A stretch of 64,000 nt of DNA from Hornefia porci (lineage in GTDB: Bacteria > Bacillota > Clostridia > Peptostreptococcales > Anaerovoracaceae): positions 186,001 to 250,000 of the forward strand of contig NZ_MJIE01000001.1 in the NCBI RefSeq assembly GCF_001940235.1, in the 5' to 3' direction. The notes beneath the pieces are model-generated. The model searched no databases. It saw only the letters and a program-made list of their open reading frames with translations, and had not been told where the DNA came from. The translations under genes were made by a program, and so were the position numbers. How positions within the stretch are numbered: position 1 is the stretch's first letter; each line of letters begins with the position of its first letter. This document shows positions 8,634 through 18,201 of the stretch, piece after piece.

Positions 8634-9993
8634 TGAGCTGCGCTGCAACAGCTCCGGTAACGCCAATGTTGTCTGTATGGTGGATGACAACAGCAGCAAA
8701 TGGGGAAAATATCTGCACGGCGTGCCGATTGAAGGCGGACGGGATGATATTCTCAGATTGACGGAGCGTTATAAGATTGAAGAGATTCTGATTGCCATGC
8801 CCTCTGCTTCTCAGAACAATATTTCCGATGTGGTCGACATCTGCAGCCGTACAGACTGCCGCGTCAGGATCCTTCCGTCAATCGTGAGCAGCCTCGAGGG
8901 AAATATCTCCTCGAATCTGCGGGACATTTCCTATGAGGATCTGCTGTCCAGAGATCCCGTCGATGTGAACGACGCGGGAATCGATGAATATATCGAGAAC
9001 AAAGTTGTGCTGGTCACCGGCGGCGGAGGCTCCATCGGATCGGAACTGTGCCGTCAGATCGCGAAGCGCCGGCCGGGACAGCTGATTATTCTGGACGTGT
9101 ACGAGAACAACGCCTATGAGATTCAGATGGAACTGAAGAACCATTACCAGGAAGAGCTGGATGTACGGACGGTAATCGCCTCTGTGCGGGACTATGACCG
9201 GATGGACTGCGTTTTTGCCCGCTACAGGCCGGATATCGTATTTCATGCCGCCGCCCATAAGCATGTTCCGCTCATGGAGCAGTCTCCGAACGAGGCAATC
9301 AAAAACAATGTGAAGGGTACGCTGAACACCGCGATGCTGGCGGACCGGTATCGTGCGCATAAGTTCATTCTGATTTCCACTGATAAGGCGGTGCGGCCTA
9401 CCAATATAATGGGGGCGAGCAAACGGATATGTGAGATGATCGTTCAGGATTTTGCGAAGAAATCCGACACCGTGTTCGGCGCGGTGAGATTCGGAAACGT
9501 ACTGGGCAGCAACGGCTCCGTGATTCCTTTGTTTCTGCGCCAGATCGACGAGGGCGGTCCGGTCACCGTGACTCACAGAGAGATCACGCGATTCTTCATG
9601 ACCATCCCGGAAGCCGTTTCCCTGGTGCTCCAGGCCGGAGCTTACGCATCAGACGGTGAGATCTTCGTCCTCGACATGGGAAAGCAGGTGAAAATCTACG
9701 ATCTGGCCGTCAGCCTGATTAAAATGAGGGGGTACCGGCCGAACAAAGACATCGAGATTCGGATCATCGGTCTGCGTCCGGGCGAGAAGCTGTACGAAGA
9801 AGTCCTGATGGATGAAGAGGGGCTCAGCACGACCGGAAACAGACTGATCCATGTCGGGAAACCGATTGAGATGGATTATAAAAAGTTCGAAGAGAGTCTG
9901 CATGCGCTGATTGCCGCGGCGGATGATAATGTGAATGATATTAAAGAGCGTACCCGTGAGATATGCGACACATATACGATATACAGATACTGA
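8634..9993 (+). pseudogene. 3' part of UDP-sugar 4,6-dehydratase (complete SDR catalytic domain)
   Basis: Continuation of the gene starting at 6292. It carries the rest of the first nucleotide-binding unit and the whole SDR domain: VVLVTGGGGSIGSELCRQI (NAD-binding), HAAAHKHVPLME, STDKAVRPTNIMGASKR (catalytic region), RFGNVLGSNGSVIPLF and IIGLRPGEKLYEE. The frame is intact to the TGA at 9991. It is open from a TTG at 8614 inside the IS end, but I see no good ribosome binding site there or at the internal ATG 8677, so translation as a separate soluble dehydratase is uncertain. The DegT aminotransferase follows 12 nt later. Confidence 0.88.
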
Positions 9994-10005
9994 GGGGGCA
10001 GAGCA

Positions 10006-11217
10006 ATGAGAACGATACCGTTTTCACCGCCGGATATCTCGGACGCTGAGATCCGGGAAGTCGTTGAAACGCTGAAATCCGGGTGGATTACAACCGGACC
10101 GAGAACAAAAGAATTTGAACGAAAAATATCAGAGTATATCGGGACGAATCGGACCGTATGCCTGAATTCGGATACTGCGGCACTGGAGCTGACGCTTCGG
10201 ATACTGGGGATCGGACCGGGAGACGAAGTCATTACAACGGCGTACACATATACTGCCTCTGCCGCGATCATTGAACATGTGGGAGCTCGTATCGTCATGG
10301 TGGATACGATGCCGGATGCCCCTGAAATCAATTATGAGCAGGTGGAAGCCGCGGTTACAGAAAGGACGAAGGCGATAATTCCTGTGGACATCGCCGGAGT
10401 GATGTGTGATTACCGGCGTTTACATGAGATCGCGGATTCAAAGAGCCGGCTTTTCCGGGCGAAAAATGAGCTACAGCAGGCGTACAACAGAATGCTTGTA
10501 ATTGCGGACTCTGCACACGGCTTTGGCGCGCGTTTCGATGGAGTGCGAAGCGGGAATCAGGCGGACTTCACCTGTTTCAGCTTCCACGCCGTAAAGAATC
10601 TTACGACTGCGGAAGGCGGAGCAGTTACATGGAAATCGACGCCCGGCATAGAGGATGCCGGACTGTACAGGCAATATATGCTTTATTCGCTGCATGGACA
10701 AAGTAAAGACGCCCTTGCGAAGACGGCGGCGGGAAGCTGGGAGTATGATATTTCACTTCCCGGATTCAAATGCAATATGACGGATCTGCAGGCTGCCATC
10801 GGATTGAAGCAGCTGGAACGGTATGATGCGCTGCTGGCGAGAAGAAGAACGATAGTTGAAAGATATCAAGAAAACCTGCGGGATTTCCCTGTCGCGGTGA
10901 TGAAGCATATTGACGCGGAACGGGAGTCAAGCTGTCATCTCCTCATCACGCGAATCGGGAACGCTGATGAACCGGTTCGAAACGAGATTATCCGGAGACT
11001 GGCAGAGCGCGGAGTGGCGACTAACGTTCATTACAAGCCGCTGCCGATGTTTACCGCATATAAGGATCTGGGATTCAATATCAGCAATTTTCCGAATGCC
11101 TTTGCGTTATATGAGAATGAGATCACGCTGCCTCTCCATACCGGGTTAAGCGATTCGGACGTGGACTATGTTTGTGATTCTCTGACGACGGTGCTTCAGG
11201 AAGCCGGGCTGTTATGA
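10006..11217 (+). CDS. DegT/DnrJ/EryC1/StrS-type sugar aminotransferase
   Basis: A 403-aa PLP enzyme, full length, preceded by GAGGGGG. The PLP lysine is Lys197 in FHAVKNLTTAEGG, with ADSAHGFGA upstream binding the cofactor. Placed directly after a UDP-GlcNAc 4,6-dehydratase, it most likely aminates the 4-keto-6-deoxy intermediate to a UDP-4-amino-4,6-dideoxyhexose, as PglE or PseC do. No PglD-type acetyltransferase is present in the locus. It overlaps the next gene by ATGA. Family is certain; the exact sugar is inferred. Confidence 0.9.
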   Translation: MRTIPFSPPDISDAEIREVVETLKSGWITTGPRTKEFERKISEYIGTNRTVCLNSDTAALELTLRILGIGPGDEVITTAYTYTASAAIIEHVGARIVMVDTMPDAPEINYEQVEAAVTERTKAIIPVDIAGVMCDYRRLHEIADSKSRLFRAKNELQQAYNRMLVIADSAHGFGARFDGVRSGNQADFTCFSFHAVKNLTTAEGGAVTWKSTPGIEDAGLYRQYMLYSLHGQSKDALAKTAAGSWEYDISLPGFKCNMTDLQAAIGLKQLERYDALLARRRTIVERYQENLRDFPVAVMKHIDAERESSCHLLITRIGNADEPVRNEIIRRLAERGVATNVHYKPLPMFTAYKDLGFNISNFPNAFALYENEITLPLHTGLSDSDVDYVCDSLTTVLQEAGLL

Positions 11218-11903
11218 TTGTGCGGAAATGGGAAAAGCTCCCGGAGCGCATACGCTCAGAGAAAACACGTCCGTATTATGAACTGCTGAGAAGAAAAACA
11301 CCTTCGCTTATCGTGAAACGTCTCTTTGATCTTCTGGGATCTTCAGTGCTGATCGTGATTTTGTCTCCGGCAATGCTGGCAATCGCATTATGGATCCGGA
11401 TGGACTCAAAAGGACCGGCGATTTTCAGACAGAAGAGAATCACACAGTACGGAAGAACCTTTGAGGTTTATAAATTCAGGACGATGGTCAGCAATGCAGA
11501 GCAGCTTGGAGCGCAGATTACTTCCGGTGAGGATTCGCGGATTACACGGGTCGGGAAGAAACTGAGGGGGCTGCGTCTTGACGAGCTGCCGCAGCTTTTT
11601 AACGTGCTGGAGGGCACAATGACCTTTGTCGGCACCAGACCGGAGGTTCCGGGCTATGTCGAGTGTTACTCGGAGGAAATGATGGCGACGCTTCTCCTGC
11701 CTGCCGGAATCACATCCAAAGCGAGTATTTTGTTCAGGGACGAGAGCCGGCTTTTGGAGAACAGTTCGGATATTCACGCCGATTACATTAACAAAGTCCT
11801 GCCGAAGAAAATGCAGCTGAACCTGGAGGCACTGAAGGAATTTTCGTGTATTGGTGATATGAAGATCATGCTGTCAACGATAAAAGTGATATTTGGAAAA
11901 TGA
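11214..11903 (+). CDS. Initiating phosphoglycosyl transferase (bacterial sugar transferase family)
   Basis: 229 aa, of the small monotopic PglC/WbaP C-terminal type. It puts the first sugar-phosphate on undecaprenyl phosphate at the cytoplasmic face of the membrane. Visible features: the re-entrant membrane helix (KRLFDLLGSSVLIVILSPAM), KGPAIFRQKRI, KFRTM, the catalytic region RLDELPQLFNVLEGTM with its Asp-Glu pair, and VGTRPEVPGYV. Translationally coupled by ATGA overlaps on both sides. The likely donor is the UDP-amino-dideoxy sugar made by the preceding enzymes. Confidence 0.9.
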   Translation: MIVRKWEKLPERIRSEKTRPYYELLRRKTPSLIVKRLFDLLGSSVLIVILSPAMLAIALWIRMDSKGPAIFRQKRITQYGRTFEVYKFRTMVSNAEQLGAQITSGEDSRITRVGKKLRGLRLDELPQLFNVLEGTMTFVGTRPEVPGYVECYSEEMMATLLLPAGITSKASILFRDESRLLENSSDIHADYINKVLPKKMQLNLEALKEFSCIGDMKIMLSTIKVIFGK

Positions 11904-13207
11904 CAATGAGCCGTAGTATGAAAAACAAGAAGAATGAATCGAATGAAACAAAACCGGTGATCTGGATTATCAGTCATTATGCCGGAGGGCCGTCCTACTG
12001 CCCGCGTATTCCTGATTATTTACTGGCGAAATACCTGCAGGAGCACGGCTACAGGGCTTTTGTAATTGCCTCCAGTTATGTTCACAACACTGAATTGAAT
12101 TTCGCAGAAGGACGCGAAACAGCGGTTGAAAGAACGGTTGACGGCGTTCCGTTTATTTTCATACGGACAAGAAATTATTCTCATACGTTCGATCGAATGA
12201 TAAATATGCTGGAGTTCTACTTTAATCTGAAGAAGTGCTACAGAAAATTCCCTGTGCCTGATCTTGTGATGGCTGCGATGCCGACGCCCACAAACTGTCT
12301 GGCAGGAGAACAGATTGCCGGAAAATACAAGGTACCGTATATTACAAGTATCGTTGATCTGTGGCCGCTGTCCATTGTTGAATATGCGGACTTCTCAAAC
12401 AGAAATCCGATTATTCAGGCGCTGTATATCTTTGAGAAATGGATTTACAGGAAATCAGATGCGCTGGTGTTTTCCTGGGAAGGCGCATACGATTACATTC
12501 GTGACAAAGGCTGGGATAAGGCGGTTCCTCACAGCAAGTTTCACTATATCAATATCGGGGTTGATCTGGAGACTTTTGCCGGAAATCTGGAGAAGTACCG
12601 CGTGGAGGATAAAGACCTTGAGGACGATGTGTTCAAAGTCATGTACTGCGGAAGTGTTCGTACCGCGAATGACATTGACACGGTGGTCTCTTGTGCGAAA
12701 AAGCTTAATGAAGAGGGATACGCAGACAAAATCAGATTCATCATTTACGGCGACGGGCCTGACCGGGAGATCCTGGCGGATCTATGCCGGAGAGAACATA
12801 TCGACAATGTGATCTTTAAGGGGTATATTGATAAGAAGTATATTCCTTATGTTCTCAGCAGAAGCAATCTGAACATATTGAATCTGAAATCGGCAGCAAC
12901 GCAGAAATACGGAAACAGCTCTAATAAGCTGTTTGAATATTTCGCCGCGGGAAACCCGGTCGTGGCGAACATCGATGAGGGGAAATATCCCATTATTTCC
13001 AGGTATCATTGCGGAAAGATCGTAAAGGCGACTTCCATCGAGCAGTATGCGAACGCGATCAGGGACTTTTACGAAATGGATCCGGAAGAATATGCGAAAT
13101 ACCGCAGGAACGCCTTGAAAACAGCCGAACTGTTCGATACAAAGCGTCTGAATGCAGAATGGGAGAAAATCATCAGGAATCTGCTGATTGAGAAAAGAGG
13201 AGACTGA
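11900..13207 (+). CDS. Glycosyltransferase, GT4 family (WbuB-like)
   Basis: 435 aa. The N-terminal half opens with IWIISHYAGGPSYCP and contains PTPTNCLAGEQIA and DLWPLSIVEYADF. The C-terminal GT-B donor half has MYCGSVRTANDIDTVV, IIYGDGPDREIL and NSSNKLFEYFAAGNPVV, which carries the GT4 Glu (FEYF). This arrangement is typical of WbuB-like transferases that add the second sugar in O-antigen or capsule loci. Coupled to the upstream gene by ATGA. Donor and linkage cannot be read from sequence. Confidence 0.85.
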   Translation: MTMSRSMKNKKNESNETKPVIWIISHYAGGPSYCPRIPDYLLAKYLQEHGYRAFVIASSYVHNTELNFAEGRETAVERTVDGVPFIFIRTRNYSHTFDRMINMLEFYFNLKKCYRKFPVPDLVMAAMPTPTNCLAGEQIAGKYKVPYITSIVDLWPLSIVEYADFSNRNPIIQALYIFEKWIYRKSDALVFSWEGAYDYIRDKGWDKAVPHSKFHYINIGVDLETFAGNLEKYRVEDKDLEDDVFKVMYCGSVRTANDIDTVVSCAKKLNEEGYADKIRFIIYGDGPDREILADLCRREHIDNVIFKGYIDKKYIPYVLSRSNLNILNLKSAATQKYGNSSNKLFEYFAAGNPVVANIDEGKYPIISRYHCGKIVKATSIEQYANAIRDFYEMDPEEYAKYRRNALKTAELFDTKRLNAEWEKIIRNLLIEKRGD

Positions 13208-13212
13208 GTGAG

Positions 13213-14340
13213 ATGAAGACAATCGTGCTTGCATTCGGAACGCGGCCTGAAGCCGTTAAAATGTGTCCGCTTGTGAAAGAACTGAGGAAACATCCGAAGG
13301 ATTTCCGTACAGTCGTCTGTGTCACCGGACAGCATCGTCAGATGCTTGATCAGGTGCTGAAAGTTTTTGATATCGCTCCGGATTATGATTTGTCCGTCAT
13401 GAAGGAAAATCAGACGCTGTTTGATGTTACAATCGGTATTCTGGCGCGGTTTGACCGGGTACTGGAGGAATCGCGGCCGGATCTGGTACTGGTTCATGGC
13501 GATACGACGACAACCTTTGCCGCTGCGCTGGCGTGCTTTTATCGACATGTTCCTGTGGGACACGTTGAAGCGGGTCTGAGGACATATAATCTGGATTTTC
13601 CGTTTCCGGAGGAATTCAATCGGCAGGCAGTCGGTCTGGTCAGCCGGTTCCATTTTGCGCCGACGGAAAACTGCAGACAGAATCTTCTGCGAGAGGGGAA
13701 AAAGCCGGAAACAATTTTTGTAACAGGAAATACTGCAATCGACGCATTGAAAACGACGGTGAGAGAGGATTATTCTCATCCGGAACTGACATGGGCGTCG
13801 GACGGAAAACTGCTTCTGATTACCGCGCATCGGAGAGAAAATCTGGGAGAACCGATGCATCATATGTTCCGCGCCATTCGCAAAGTGGTTGAAACACATC
13901 CGGATATCAGGGCGGTTTATCCGATTCACATGAATCCGGCAGTGCGAAGAATCGCCGAGGCAGAGTTCGAAGGCTGCGACAGGATTCATCTGATTGAGCC
14001 GCTGGACGTATCTGACTTTCATAATTTTCTTGCCAGAGCATATCTCGTTCTGACAGACAGCGGAGGAATTCAGGAAGAGGCCCCGGCTCTGGGGAAACCG
14101 GTGCTTGTCATGCGGGATACCACGGAACGTCCGGAGGGAGTATCCGCGGGGACGCTGCGGCTGACGGGCACGGAGGAGCATAAAATCTGCCGGGAATGCG
14201 ACCGCCTGCTTACATCAGAAGAGGAATATCAGAAAATGGCGAAGGCCGTGAATCCGTACGGGGACGGGACTGCGTCGAGGCAGATCGCGGCAATCCTGAA
14301 GGAACACTTGCAGCAGGGTGAAGCTGATGTCATATTATGA
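13213..14340 (+). CDS. wecB: Non-hydrolysing UDP-N-acetylglucosamine 2-epimerase
   Basis: Interconverts UDP-GlcNAc and UDP-ManNAc. 375 aa, the usual length, starting MKTIVLAFGTRPEAVKM. Diagnostic blocks: VHGDTTTTFAAALACFY, HVEAGLRTYNLDFPFPEEFNR, ITAHRRENLGEP and LTDSGGIQEEAPALGKPVLVMRDTTERPE. It supplies a ManNAc-type donor to the glycosyltransferases of this locus. It starts 6 nt after the upstream gene and overlaps licD by 14 nt. Confidence 0.93.
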   Translation: MKTIVLAFGTRPEAVKMCPLVKELRKHPKDFRTVVCVTGQHRQMLDQVLKVFDIAPDYDLSVMKENQTLFDVTIGILARFDRVLEESRPDLVLVHGDTTTTFAAALACFYRHVPVGHVEAGLRTYNLDFPFPEEFNRQAVGLVSRFHFAPTENCRQNLLREGKKPETIFVTGNTAIDALKTTVREDYSHPELTWASDGKLLLITAHRRENLGEPMHHMFRAIRKVVETHPDIRAVYPIHMNPAVRRIAEAEFEGCDRIHLIEPLDVSDFHNFLARAYLVLTDSGGIQEEAPALGKPVLVMRDTTERPEGVSAGTLRLTGTEEHKICRECDRLLTSEEEYQKMAKAVNPYGDGTASRQIAAILKEHLQQGEADVIL

Positions 14341-15232
14341 GATTTCGGAAGAAAACACACGGGAACTGCAGAGAATCAGTCTGGAGATGCTGCTGTATTT
14401 CGACAGATTCTGTGAATCCCATCATCTGACTTACTTCCTGTGCGGAGGGTGCTGTATCGGTGCGATTCGCAATCAGGGATTTATTCCGTGGGATGACGAT
14501 GTGGATATTTTCATGAAGCGCTGTGACTACGAACGTCTGAAAGAACTGTGGACTGATACGGAACGGTATGAAATCGAGTATACTTCTCCTGAGTACGAGT
14601 GCTTCAGCCCGGCTGTGACAATCTGCGACAGGACGACGACCTTTGTCAAGACCTACCGGAAGGATATGAATGTAAGCCACGGCGTCGCCATGGATATCTT
14701 TCCGCTGGACGGCTGCCCTGAAGGGATACACAGAGTATGGCAGAAACTGTGTGCAATGCTGTTCTCTCTGTTTACTGTTGAAAAGGCTCCGGAAAATCAT
14801 GGCGCGCTCATAAAAGCTGCCGGACGTTTCGGATTATTTCTCGTTCCGGGATGGAAAGGAAAAACCCGGGTCTGGCAGTTCTTTGAACGGCAGATGAGCA
14901 AATACCGGATTGAAAACTGTGACCGGATTACAGAACTGTGTGCAGGACCGTATTATATGCAGAAGGAATATCCGAAAGATGCGTTCCGGGAAGCAGTGAG
15001 AACGGATTTCGAGGGCTGCAGGCTTCCGGTTCCGGTCGGATATGATGCATATCTGACCGAGGCGTTCGGTGATTATATGCGGCTTCCGCCGGAGGAGGAC
15101 AGGAAGGCGCATCACGAATACGAATTTATCGATTTGGGAACCTCTTACAGGCAGTATTTTGGAACAAAATACTGCGTTGGGAGCGCCGGGAGCATGGACC
15201 GGCAAGAGGCGAAGCAAGAGGAAGAAGGATAA
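14327..15232 (+). CDS. LicD-family transferase, first copy
   Basis: 301 aa from ATG 14327 (MSYYEISEENTRELQ), with AGGGTG about 8 nt upstream; an in-frame GTG at 14318 is the alternative. The LicD/nucleotidyltransferase-fold core is CCIGAIRNQGFIPWDDDVDIF, with the Asp cluster that binds the metal, followed by MDIFPLDGCPE. Family members transfer phosphocholine or other phosphopolyols from a CDP carrier to a glycan. The start lies inside the end of the 2-epimerase gene. A second LicD is at 17335, so two substituents or two positions may be modified. Confidence 0.87.
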   Translation: MSYYEISEENTRELQRISLEMLLYFDRFCESHHLTYFLCGGCCIGAIRNQGFIPWDDDVDIFMKRCDYERLKELWTDTERYEIEYTSPEYECFSPAVTICDRTTTFVKTYRKDMNVSHGVAMDIFPLDGCPEGIHRVWQKLCAMLFSLFTVEKAPENHGALIKAAGRFGLFLVPGWKGKTRVWQFFERQMSKYRIENCDRITELCAGPYYMQKEYPKDAFREAVRTDFEGCRLPVPVGYDAYLTEAFGDYMRLPPEEDRKAHHEYEFIDLGTSYRQYFGTKYCVGSAGSMDRQEAKQEEEG

Positions 15233-15233
15233 A

Positions 15234-16211
15234 ATGCCCAGAGTATCAATTATTGTGCCTGTATATAAAACTGAAAAATATATCAGAAGGTGTCTGGACT
15301 CTGTCGCGGGACAGACTCTGGATGATATAGAAATTATTTTGATCGATGATGGATCTCCGGATTCCTGCGGAGAAATTTGCGAGGAGTATAAGCGGAAAGA
15401 CGGGCGGATTCGGGTGATCCATCAGAAAAACCAGGGAGTCAGCGCCGCGCGGAATGCCGGTCTGCAGATTGCGGCAGGCGAATACATCGGTTTTGTTGAC
15501 AGTGATGATTTCATCGAAACAGATATGTATGAATATCTGCTTGCATTGGCGGACAGATATGACGCTGATGTGACGGGCTGCGAATTCTTCGAATGTTACG
15601 CGGGAAGAGAGATACATGTTAACAAAGAAATCCGCTGCGAAGTGCTGGATCGAATTCAGGGAATCCGGCAAGTTCTTGATTCCAGGACTTCAATGAATGT
15701 GGTGAACAAGATTTTCAGGAAGACGTTATTCGATGGAGTGATGTTTCGGGAAGGAAAGATTCTGGAAGATGCATATATTATCGTAGATCTGATGGCAAAC
15801 GCAAATCGTTCCGTATTTACAGACGTTCAGAAATATTATTATTTCCACCGGGAAAACAGCATCACGACCCGTCCCTTTGATGCGCGGTTTTACGATGCGA
15901 TTGAAGTTCATGACTATAATTACGGGATCGCTGTATCGGTGTCCGGAACTCTTGCGGAAAGTGCACAGCTCAGGAGATGCTGGGCAAGATTTTATGTACT
16001 GGACAAAATGATGAGCAGCGATGGATCCCATGACAGGGACAAAGAGCAGGAGTGCATCGATTTCCTGAAAAAGAACAGACATCTTATCCTGAATAATGAT
16101 GTGTTCACCCGGGCAAGAAAGCTCGCTTTTATCGGCCTTCTTTTCAGCAGGCATATTTACAGAATACTGCTGAACTTAAATATCAGGAAGACGGGGCGAA
16201 ACAATGGATAA
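15234..16211 (+). CDS. Glycosyltransferase, GT2 family
   Basis: 325 aa. The start at ATG 15234 (MPRVSIIVPVYKTEKYI) is chosen because it begins the GT-A fold exactly and has AGGAAGAAGG upstream; the frame is open further upstream but overlaps licD. Motifs: ILIDDGSPDSCGEICEEY, NQGVSAARNAGLQIAAGEYIGFVDSDDFI (the DxD is DSDD). The C-terminal region is family-typical with no extra membrane segment. It overlaps the next gene by 8 nt. Sugar specificity is unknown. Confidence 0.9.
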   Translation: MPRVSIIVPVYKTEKYIRRCLDSVAGQTLDDIEIILIDDGSPDSCGEICEEYKRKDGRIRVIHQKNQGVSAARNAGLQIAAGEYIGFVDSDDFIETDMYEYLLALADRYDADVTGCEFFECYAGREIHVNKEIRCEVLDRIQGIRQVLDSRTSMNVVNKIFRKTLFDGVMFREGKILEDAYIIVDLMANANRSVFTDVQKYYYFHRENSITTRPFDARFYDAIEVHDYNYGIAVSVSGTLAESAQLRRCWARFYVLDKMMSSDGSHDRDKEQECIDFLKKNRHLILNNDVFTRARKLAFIGLLFSRHIYRILLNLNIRKTGRNNG

Positions 16212-17319
16212 AGAAATTAAAATATGTTTTGTTGTTCATAATTTTGCAGACTACGGAGGCGTGGGCGTGGTTGCAGCGAACCTTGCCGATGCATTTGCGG
16301 AACGATACAGCGTCAGTCTCGTCAGTCTGCTGGATGACGGACGTCCGGCCGCCTATCATCTGGCGGATCGCGTTCGGTATATCAAACTGCTGCGAGGTGA
16401 ATTCCGGCTGCGGAATCAGCAGAGGAAACTGTTTAAAAAGATACGCCGCATGTTAAAAAAAGAAGAAATAGATGTTGCAGTTATTTTAGGGCATTATACC
16501 GGATTCCTGATGTCACCGGTCCGACCTTTTGTGAAGACGAGGTTCGTCTTTTGTGATCACGGAGCATTGATGAATCAATGGGACGATCGGAAAAACCGGG
16601 CGATGCGCCGACTTTCGGCAATGGTCTGTGATAAGGTGATTACTCTGACAGAGAGGACAAAAGAGGACTACATTAAACGGTTTCATATGAGGAGAGACAG
16701 GGTTGACTGTATTTATAACTGGATCGATCAGGAATTGTCAGAACCGGAAACCTATGACATCCAATCGAAACGAATTGTCTCGGCAGGAAGATTCGGGATT
16801 GAAAAGGGCTTCGATCTGATGGTGCGCATCTTTGAAATTGTGGTGCGCAGGCATCCGGACTGGCATCTGGATCTTTATGGTGACGGCGAGATGTTTGACG
16901 AGGTGGATGCCTATGTCCGGGAGCATAACCTGTCGGAGAATGTTCATCTGATGGGATTTTACGATAATGTCAGAGAAGTTTTCGGGAAGTATGCCTTTTA
17001 TGTAATGCCGTCTTACCGGGAGGGACTGCCTGTCGTTCTGCTGGAAGCGAAGTGCTGCAGATTGCCAATCGTCAGTTTTGACATCCTGACCGGACCGGGA
17101 GAGATTATACGCGACGGCGTTGATGGCCTGCTGATTCCGCCGTATGATACAGAATGTTTCGCAGATGCGGTATCTTTTCTGATGGACAATCCGGAAAAAA
17201 GAAAGGAAATGTCCGGGCATTCACAGGAGAATCTGAATTTGTTTTCCAGAGAAACAATTTTCAGGCAGTGGGAGCAGCTGATTCTCTCTTTAGCAGACCG
17301 GCGTGGCCGGAGAGAATGA
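16204..17319 (+). CDS. Glycosyltransferase, GT4 family
   Basis: 371 aa, GT-B fold. N-terminal acceptor half: VVHNFADYGGVGVVAANLADAF. C-terminal donor half: SAGRFGIEKGFDLMVRIFE, LDLYGDGEMFDEV, YVMPSYREGLPVVLLEAK (with the catalytic-loop Glu) and DGLLIPPYDTECFADAV. Translationally coupled to the GT2 gene. Together with the WbuB-like, GT2 and GT14 genes it gives four sugar-adding enzymes after the initiator. Linkage is not predictable. Confidence 0.88.
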   Translation: MDKEIKICFVVHNFADYGGVGVVAANLADAFAERYSVSLVSLLDDGRPAAYHLADRVRYIKLLRGEFRLRNQQRKLFKKIRRMLKKEEIDVAVILGHYTGFLMSPVRPFVKTRFVFCDHGALMNQWDDRKNRAMRRLSAMVCDKVITLTERTKEDYIKRFHMRRDRVDCIYNWIDQELSEPETYDIQSKRIVSAGRFGIEKGFDLMVRIFEIVVRRHPDWHLDLYGDGEMFDEVDAYVREHNLSENVHLMGFYDNVREVFGKYAFYVMPSYREGLPVVLLEAKCCRLPIVSFDILTGPGEIIRDGVDGLLIPPYDTECFADAVSFLMDNPEKRKEMSGHSQENLNLFSRETIFRQWEQLILSLADRRGRRE

Positions 17320-17334
17320 TTGGACGGAAATTAT

Positions 17335-18201
17335 ATGAATGAGATACAAAGTGTTATTCTGGAAATTTTCAAATGTGTGGATGGAATATGTGTAAGAAAT
17401 AATATTCCTTATTTCGCTATTGGCGGAACCTGTATCGGCGCGGTGCGGCATCAGGGGTTTATTCCCTGGGATGATGATCTGGATATCGCAGTTCCTGTTG
17501 AATATTTTGATGCATTTCTTGAGGCGGCGAGACGGGAACTTCCGGAATATTATTCGCTTCGGACAGGAGAGGAAACAGAGCATTACAGTATTGTTTTCCC
17601 TAAAATCATGGATGAACGAACTACATTTATTGAGGATGTGGAAAGGGAATATCCGGATTCCTATAAGGGAGTTTTTGTAGACGTAATGCCCTTGTCAGGG
17701 GTCCCCGAGAACCGTCTGATGCGAGGACTGTTCTATAAACGGGTTAACTTTGTGCGGGTGATGAATGTTATCCGGCGTTTTCCTGTTTCGTACCATGACC
17801 GCGTCTGGAAAAAAATTCTGGGTGCCTTTATGGTACCGTTTAAGAAAATAATTCCGTTTGACTTTTACGAAAGAAAGTGGTACAAAATCCTAAAGAAACG
17901 TCCTCTGAGCGGGTCTGAGATTACAGGATTTCTATGGGAATGGGCCGGTGAGTGCTACACGTTTAAGAGCCGCTGCTTTATCGAAGCAGCAACTATGAAA
18001 TTTGAGGATACAGAGATCAGATGTCCGGCTCTGTGGGATGAGTATCTGCAGAAATATTTCGGTGACTATATGGAACTTCCGCCGGAGTCAAACCGGAAGA
18101 GAGTTCATAAGGGGGTCATTGACCTTACAAGACCCTACCGGGAATATCAGAAACTGTATGAGATAAATGGAAAGGCAGAATTTGAAAGAGATGATGGATA
18201 A
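17335..18201 (+). CDS. LicD-family transferase, second copy
   Basis: 288 aa from ATG 17335 (MNEIQSVILEIFKCVDG); a TTG at 17320 is possible. The core CIGAVRHQGFIPWDDDLDIAV has the Asp cluster, and VFVDVMPLSGVPE matches the family block after it. Its C-terminal end, like that of the first copy, reads FGDYMELPPESNR (FGDYMRLPPEEDR in the first), so the two are related along their whole length but clearly diverged. It probably adds a phospho-substituent to the polymer. The start of the flippase gene overlaps its end by 35 nt. Confidence 0.86.
   Translation: MNEIQSVILEIFKCVDGICVRNNIPYFAIGGTCIGAVRHQGFIPWDDDLDIAVPVEYFDAFLEAARRELPEYYSLRTGEETEHYSIVFPKIMDERTTFIEDVEREYPDSYKGVFVDVMPLSGVPENRLMRGLFYKRVNFVRVMNVIRRFPVSYHDRVWKKILGAFMVPFKKIIPFDFYERKWYKILKKRPLSGSEITGFLWEWAGECYTFKSRCFIEAATMKFEDTEIRCPALWDEYLQKYFGDYMELPPESNRKRVHKGVIDLTRPYREYQKLYEINGKAEFERDDG

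Noticed and set aside
15069-15233. N-terminal extension of the GT2 enzyme
   Set aside because: It overlaps licD in another frame, and the conserved fold starts at 15234 with its own ribosome site.
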